Positions 60,484 to 64,000 of a DNA stretch of 64,000 nt are shown here, in pieces. The stretch is taken from contig NZ_CP085324.1 in assembly GCF_020614395.1 (NCBI RefSeq), forward strand, positions 1,555,564 through 1,619,563, read 5' to 3'. The number at the start of each line of letters is the position of its first letter. Within the stretch, counting starts at the first letter, position 1. Origin of the DNA: Salarchaeum japonicum (GTDB lineage: Archaea > Halobacteriota > Halobacteria > Halobacteriales > Halobacteriaceae). Under the pieces are notes generated by a model. That model did no database searches. It was given only the letters and a program-made list of their open reading frames with translations, and was not told the origin of the DNA. The position numbers and the translations under genes were made by a program.

Positions 60484-62225
60484 AGGTGGTCACCCCGCAG
60501 GGCGAACAGGCCGTTGTCGCCGCCCGACGGAACCATCGGGAACACGTCCTCCTCGGGGTCGATGTGGACGTCCACGACCGACGGCCCGTCGGCGGCGAGC
60601 GCGGCCTCGATGGTGTCCTCGACCTCGTCGTAGTCGTCGATGCGGAAGCCGGTCGCGCCGAACGCCTCCGCGAGCACGTCGAACTGGGGAATCCAGTCGT
60701 ACTCGGAGGCCATCCGGCGGCCGTCGAAGAAGCCGTCCTGCCACTGACGAACCATCCCGATGAACTCGTTGTTCAGGACGAACACCGTGATGTCGAGGTT
60801 CTCGCGCGCCGCGACCGTGAGCTCCTGACACGTCATCAGGAAGGAGCCGTCGCCGTCGAAACAGACGACGGACTGGTCGTCGTCGGCCGCGTACCGCGCG
60901 CCGATGGCGGCTGGGACGCCGTACCCCATCGTCCCCAATCCGTGACTGGACACCCACGTCCGGGGTTCGGTGAACGTCCAGTACTGCGCCGCCCACATCT
61001 GGTGCTGGCCGACGCCCGTGGTGACGAGCGTGTCGTCGTCCGTCGCCGCATCGACCGCCTCGACGACGAACTGCGGCTTGACCGGGCCGTCCTCGTCGAT
61101 GTCGTAGTCGAGCGGGTAGTCGTTCTTCCACGTCCAGCACGTCGCCACCCACTCCTCGGTGTTCGGCGCGCGCGGGAGCGCGTCAGCGAACTGCCGGACG
61201 ACCGCCGACGCGTCCCCGACGAGGCCGTGGTCGGCCTGGATGTTCTTCGAGATCTCCGCCGGGTCGATGTCCACGTGGATTATCTCGGCGTCCGGCGCGA
61301 ACGACTCCACGCCGCCCGTGAGCCGGTCGTCGAACCGCGTGCCGACCGCGAAGATGCAGTCGGACATGGTGAGCGCGAGGTTCGCGTACCCCGTGCCGTG
61401 CATTCCCGCCCACGACAGCGAGAGGTCGTGGTCTTCGGGGAACGCGCCGATACCGGGCATCGTCGTCACCACGGGCACGTCGTTCTCGATGGCGAGGTCG
61501 CGGATGCGGTCGCTCGCCTCCGCCTTGATGACGCCGCCGCCCGCGAGAATCACGGGCCGCTCGGCGTCCGCGAACGCCCGCGCGGCCGCGTCCACGTCCG
61601 CGGGGTCTGCCTCGGTCGCCGGCCGGTACGTGTCCGGCAGGCGCGCCGGCCCGGGTTCGCGGTCGGTGTCCGCGTTCGTCACGTCCTTCGGCAGGTCGAC
61701 GAGCGTCGGCCCCTGCCGGCCGCGCTCCGCCATCGCGAACGCCTCGCCGACCGTATCCCCCACGTCGTCGGGGTCGGTCGCGAAGTAGTTCTCCTTCGTG
61801 ATGGGGCGCGTGACGCCCGTCGTGTCCGTCTCCTGGAACGCGTCGCTCCCGACGAACTCGGTCGGCACCTGGCCCGTGAGCGCGAGCACGGGGTCTGAGT
61901 CCATCCCCGCGTCCGCGATGCCGGTGACGAGGTTCGTCGCGCCCGGCCCCGAGGTCGCCATGCAGATACCGGGCGTGCCGGTGACGTGGCCGTACGCGTC
62001 CGCCGCGTGCGCCGCGCCCTGCTCGTGCGCCATCGTCACGTGCGAGATGGCGGAGTCGTAGAGCGCGTCGTAGACGGGCATGATAGCGCCGCCCTGCACG
62101 CCGAACACGGTCTCGACGTTCGCGTTCTCCAGCGCGCGCACGACGGACTCCGCGCCCGACGTGACTGGCTGTGCGCTCTCCGCCTGTGCGTCCGCCTCTC
62201 GCTCTATCGTTCGTTCGCTACTCAT
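60480..62225 (-). CDS. ilvB: Acetolactate synthase large (catalytic) subunit
   Basis: A 581-residue thiamine diphosphate enzyme joining two pyruvates (or pyruvate and 2-oxobutyrate). VETVFGVQGGAIMPVYDAL, HEQGAAHAADAYGHVTGTPGICMATSGPGATNLVTGI (catalytic Glu), and the ThDP motif VVCFDGDGSFLMTCQELTVAARENLDITVFVLNNEFIGMVRQWQ. First of the ilvB-ilvN-ilvC-leuC-leuD-leuB run, all coupled by short overlaps. A 222-bp gap without a gene precedes it. Confidence 0.97.
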   Translation of the reverse strand: MSSERTIEREADAQAESAQPVTSGAESVVRALENANVETVFGVQGGAIMPVYDALYDSAISHVTMAHEQGAAHAADAYGHVTGTPGICMATSGPGATNLVTGIADAGMDSDPVLALTGQVPTEFVGSDAFQETDTTGVTRPITKENYFATDPDDVGDTVGEAFAMAERGRQGPTLVDLPKDVTNADTDREPGPARLPDTYRPATEADPADVDAAARAFADAERPVILAGGGVIKAEASDRIRDLAIENDVPVVTTMPGIGAFPEDHDLSLSWAGMHGTGYANLALTMSDCIFAVGTRFDDRLTGGVESFAPDAEIIHVDIDPAEISKNIQADHGLVGDASAVVRQFADALPRAPNTEEWVATCWTWKNDYPLDYDIDEDGPVKPQFVVEAVDAATDDDTLVTTGVGQHQMWAAQYWTFTEPRTWVSSHGLGTMGYGVPAAIGARYAADDDQSVVCFDGDGSFLMTCQELTVAARENLDITVFVLNNEFIGMVRQWQDGFFDGRRMASEYDWIPQFDVLAEAFGATGFRIDDYDEVEDTIEAALAADGPSVVDVHIDPEEDVFPMVPSGGDNGLFALRGDHL

Positions 62226-62447
62226 CGGTCTGGGTGGGTGTGTCGTACATCGGTCGCTGACTGGTCGGGATTCGCGGACGATACGTCGTGGGTGAGAAGC
62301 GAGCTAGTGGGCCGGAGCGGCCCGTACGCGAATCGACGCGGCGGCCGCGGCGCTCCCGAACGGCGACCCGAGGGGAGCGCGCGACCGTGTCATACGATAC
62401 ACCCTGACGCGGCCCGAGAGTATAACGGTTGCGTTCGCGCAGGCGGC
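62226..62447 (-). promoter_or_regulatory. Upstream region of ilvB, no gene
   Basis: 222 bp between leuA and ilvB. A TATA-like TTATAC (minus strand, about 62423-62429) would start transcription near 62400 and leave a leader of about 170 nt. An ATG in the leader opens a 10-codon ORF (MYDTPTQTDE) whose stop overlaps the ilvB start region. It contains no run of Leu/Ile/Val codons. No T-box or known riboswitch pattern seen. GC-rich pairs such as GGGCCG/CGGCCC could fold. Confidence 0.4.
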
Positions 62448-63665
62448 TCATGCGTCCACCTCCGCGCGGTCGCGCTCCGTCGGAACGTCCGCCTCGTCGG
62501 CGAACCGCTCCAGGTCGGACGCGGTGACGCGTCCGTTCTCCGCCGCGTACTCCTTCAATCGTTTCGTCACGGCTACTACCTGGTCGTCGCTCGGCGCGTA
62601 CCCGGACTCGTGCAGGCGCTCGCGCACGGAGTGCGTGCCCGTGTGCTTGCCGAGGACGAGTTCGCGCTCGCCGCCCACGTCGCTCGGATCCATCACGCCC
62701 GTCTCGAACGTCGCGGGGTTCTCGATGACGCCCGCGGCGTGGATGCCGGACTCGTGGCTGAACGCGTTCGCGCCGACCACGGGCTTGTTCGCGGGAATCG
62801 GGATGTCGCTCTTCTCCGCGACCAGGTCGGCGAGCTCGCGGATGTACGTCGTGTCGATACCCGTCTCGACGCCGTACGCGCCTTCGAGGGCCATCACGAC
62901 CTCCTCGTAGGCGGCGTTCCCGGCGCGTTCGCCGATACCGTTCACGGACACCTGCGCCTGCGTCGCGCCCGCCTCGAAGCCGGAGAGCGCGTTCGCGGTC
63001 GCCATCCCGAAGTCGTCGTGCGTGTGCACGTCGATGCCGGCGTCCGTGTGTTCGCGAACCGTGGCGACGAGGTCGGCGAACCGCCGCGGCGTCGCGACCC
63101 CGCACGTGTCCGGGATGTTTATCCAGTCCACGCCGGCGTCGTCGACCGCTTCGACGACCTCGACGAGGTAGTCCCGGTCTGTTCGCGTGGCGTCCATCGG
63201 GGAGAACATCACGTTCGCCCCGGCGTCACGAACCTGTTCGACCGCCGCGACCGAGCGTTCGAGGACTTCCTCGCGCGTCGAGTGCATGGAGTCCTCGATT
63301 TGGACGTCGCTGGTGGACGCGAACACGTGCACCAGGCCGACGCCGGCGTCGAGCGCGGCCTCCACGTCGGAGTCCACGACTCGCGCCAGCCCGCAGACGG
63401 TGGCGTCCGTGTTGGCCGCGATGTCCCGCACGGCCTCGAACTCCGCGTCGGAGTTCGCGGGGAACCCGGCCTCGATGACGTGGGTTCCCATCTCGTCCAG
63501 CAGCGCCGCTATCTCGCGCTTGTCGTCGTAGTCGAACGAAGTCCGCGGTGACTGTTCGCCGTCTCGCAGCGTCGTGTCGAAGATGCGTGCGTCCGAGATC
63601 TCGGACTGGTCACTCAATGTGCCCTGGAAGAACTCGACCCCCCTGACGGGTGTCAGAGGACGCAC
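62448..63665 (-). CDS. leuA: 2-isopropylmalate synthase (LeuA/citramalate synthase family)
   Basis: A 405-residue DRE-TIM barrel enzyme joining acetyl-CoA to 2-oxoisovalerate (or pyruvate, if citramalate synthase). IFDTTLRDGEQSPRTSF starts the barrel; THVIEAGFPANSDAEFEAV, VHTHDDFGMATANAL and NGIGERAGNAAYEEV follow. No C-terminal LeuA regulatory domain; the end is short. The start is uncertain: GTG at 63665 gives MRPLTPVRGVEFFQGTL, while a TTG at 63617 would start at MSDQSEISDAR. A leaderless ATG at 63681 is out of frame. Confidence 0.9.
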   Translation of the reverse strand: MRPLTPVRGVEFFQGTLSDQSEISDARIFDTTLRDGEQSPRTSFDYDDKREIAALLDEMGTHVIEAGFPANSDAEFEAVRDIAANTDATVCGLARVVDSDVEAALDAGVGLVHVFASTSDVQIEDSMHSTREEVLERSVAAVEQVRDAGANVMFSPMDATRTDRDYLVEVVEAVDDAGVDWINIPDTCGVATPRRFADLVATVREHTDAGIDVHTHDDFGMATANALSGFEAGATQAQVSVNGIGERAGNAAYEEVVMALEGAYGVETGIDTTYIRELADLVAEKSDIPIPANKPVVGANAFSHESGIHAAGVIENPATFETGVMDPSDVGGERELVLGKHTGTHSVRERLHESGYAPSDDQVVAVTKRLKEYAAENGRVTASDLERFADEADVPTERDRAEVDA

Positions 63666-63681
63666 CAGTGTCGTTGGACAT
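63610..63681 (-). other. Short leaderless ORF over the leuA start
   Basis: Twenty-three codons from the ATG at 63681, MSNDTGASSDTRQGGRVLPG and three more residues, ending TGA at 63612-63610. It is placed about 25 bp after the TATA box, where the leaderless start for leuA would be expected, but in another frame. It ends beside a TTG in the leuA frame. Either a regulatory uORF or the sign of a start or sequence error. Confidence 0.4.
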
Positions 63682-63705
63682 GGTAATACACGCCACAGCC
63701 GGATT

Positions 63706-63714
63706 AGTATATAA
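63706..63714 (-). promoter_or_regulatory. TATA box of leuA
   Basis: Minus strand TTATATACT, 25-33 bp ahead of the ATG at 63681. The strongest TATA match in the window. Confidence 0.65.
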
Positions 63715-63795
63715 GGCTGTCCCTCGGACAGATTCTTGCCCGGCCCGTTCGAGGGCGCGAGCGAGGAAACCGCAAGAGGGCGTAGATGCCATAGA

Positions 63796-63814
63796 CATTA
63801 ATTGTGTATTAATG
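63796..63814. promoter_or_regulatory. Perfect palindrome upstream of leuA
   Basis: CATTAATTGTGTATTAATG has 7-bp arms and a 5-bp spacer. It is AT-rich in a GC-rich region and lies about 85-105 bp ahead of the leuA TATA box, in a 239-bp gap (63682-63920) without a gene. It could be an operator for a regulator of the branched-chain operon, such as an Lrp-type protein, or for the neighbouring esterase. Only the symmetry is seen. Confidence 0.45.
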
Positions 63815-63920
63815 ATTGGGCACTCGTTGAGGAGAGGGGCGGGCGCGCCGGAGAAAAATCCACTAGTAGAAGTTTGGAATTTTCGTATTCGGTGCTCGCG
63901 CGCGCTCCAGTTCTTGACGA

Positions 63921-64000
63921 TTACAGGGATTCGACGAGCGACCGGACCGCGTCCAGCTCGTCCGGGATGACCGTGTGCCCCATCCCCTCGTAGAGGCGGG
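63921..64000 (-). CDS. Alpha/beta hydrolase esterase, C-terminal end (cut by window)
   Basis: The last 26 residues, RLYEGMGHTVIPDELDAVRSLVESL, end at TAA (63923-63921). GMGH followed by P-DEL is the catalytic histidine segment of phospholipase/carboxylesterase-type predicted esterases. The rest is outside the window, so the exact family is open. Confidence 0.65.
   Translation of the reverse strand, partial: RLYEGMGHTVIPDELDAVRSLVESL

Noticed and set aside
57374-60763. 1129-codon plus-strand frame across leuC, the 73-aa gene, ilvC and ilvN
   Set aside because: Antisense to an intact operon of recognisable enzymes. No motif or acidic composition typical of halophile proteins.
62226-62260. Attenuator leader peptide for ilvB
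   Set aside because: MYDTPTQTDE has no run of Leu, Ile or Val codons, and no terminator/antiterminator pair could be drawn with confidence.

Overview
The window is a chromosomal segment of a haloarchaeon (class Halobacteria). The supporting signs are very high GC, highly acidic proteins, Tat-type lipoprotein signals (RR...GGC or AGC), TATA boxes about 25-28 bp ahead of leaderless starts, and archaeal gene sets: rpl7ae-rps28e-rpl24e-ndk, rpl21e-rpoF-DUF655-ksgA, aEF-1beta beside a 59-residue zinc finger, nop5-flpA, tmcA and dacZ. From memory this order resembles Haloferax volcanii around HVO_2737-HVO_2755. The genus cannot be fixed from sequence alone. Genes are packed with 1-4 nt overlaps (ATGA, CTAG). 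I see no insertion sequence, integrase or CRISPR array.

Layout. 1-5.5 kb: edge of an alpha/beta hydrolase, gltX, and the DUF456/tmcA pair. 5.5-7 kb: ribosomal protein operon led by L7Ae behind a structured leader, ending in ndk. 7-10 kb: penicillin-acylase-family Ntn hydrolase and two small membrane proteins. 10-12 kb: split cobalamin-independent methionine synthase pair. 12-16.3 kb: minus-strand translation/RNA operon (L21e, RpoF, DUF655, KsgA) with an MscS channel and an NPPY methyltransferase. 16.4-23.6 kb: Cys/Met PLP enzyme, lipoprotein, EF-1beta and zinc finger, Nop5-fibrillarin, gamma-glutamylcysteine synthesis, CoaD, and a one-cyclin-box TFB-like protein. 23.7-24.1 kb: tRNA-Leu followed by an array of repeated tRNA 3' ends. 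24.2-26.2 kb: iron-box-controlled substrate-binding lipoprotein and FAD protein. 26.3-34.5 kb: dacZ-mscS, a Rad3-type helicase and assorted genes. 34.6-41.7 kb: tRNA-Thr, pgk, a molybdopterin oxidoreductase, udk, tRNA-Ser and a family-4 UDG. 41.8-53 kb: aroC, aroA, tyrA (aromatic amino acids), pepQ, a degenerate sensor plus HalX regulator, Rsm22 and surE. 53-55.6 kb: tRNA-Arg, ZIP-like protein, secreted GH5 glycosidase. 55.6-63.7 kb: complete branched-chain cluster leuA-ilvB-ilvN-ilvC-(73 aa)-leuC-leuD-leuB. The last bases are the end of an esterase.

Most notable signal. Three of the four tRNA genes (Leu, Ser, Thr) are followed by extra copies of their own 3' end (T arm plus acceptor 3' strand). 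Each extra copy sits at the end of a hairpin whose other side carries an inverted copy of the same tail. The Leu locus has four forward and three inverted tails in alternation. Short words are shared between the Leu and Thr modules, which suggests a recurring genetic module. Other points of interest are the kink-turn-like leader of the L7Ae mRNA, a perfect 18-bp iron-box palindrome, a pseudo-receiver/pseudo-kinase, and a leaderless short ORF at the front of leuA.
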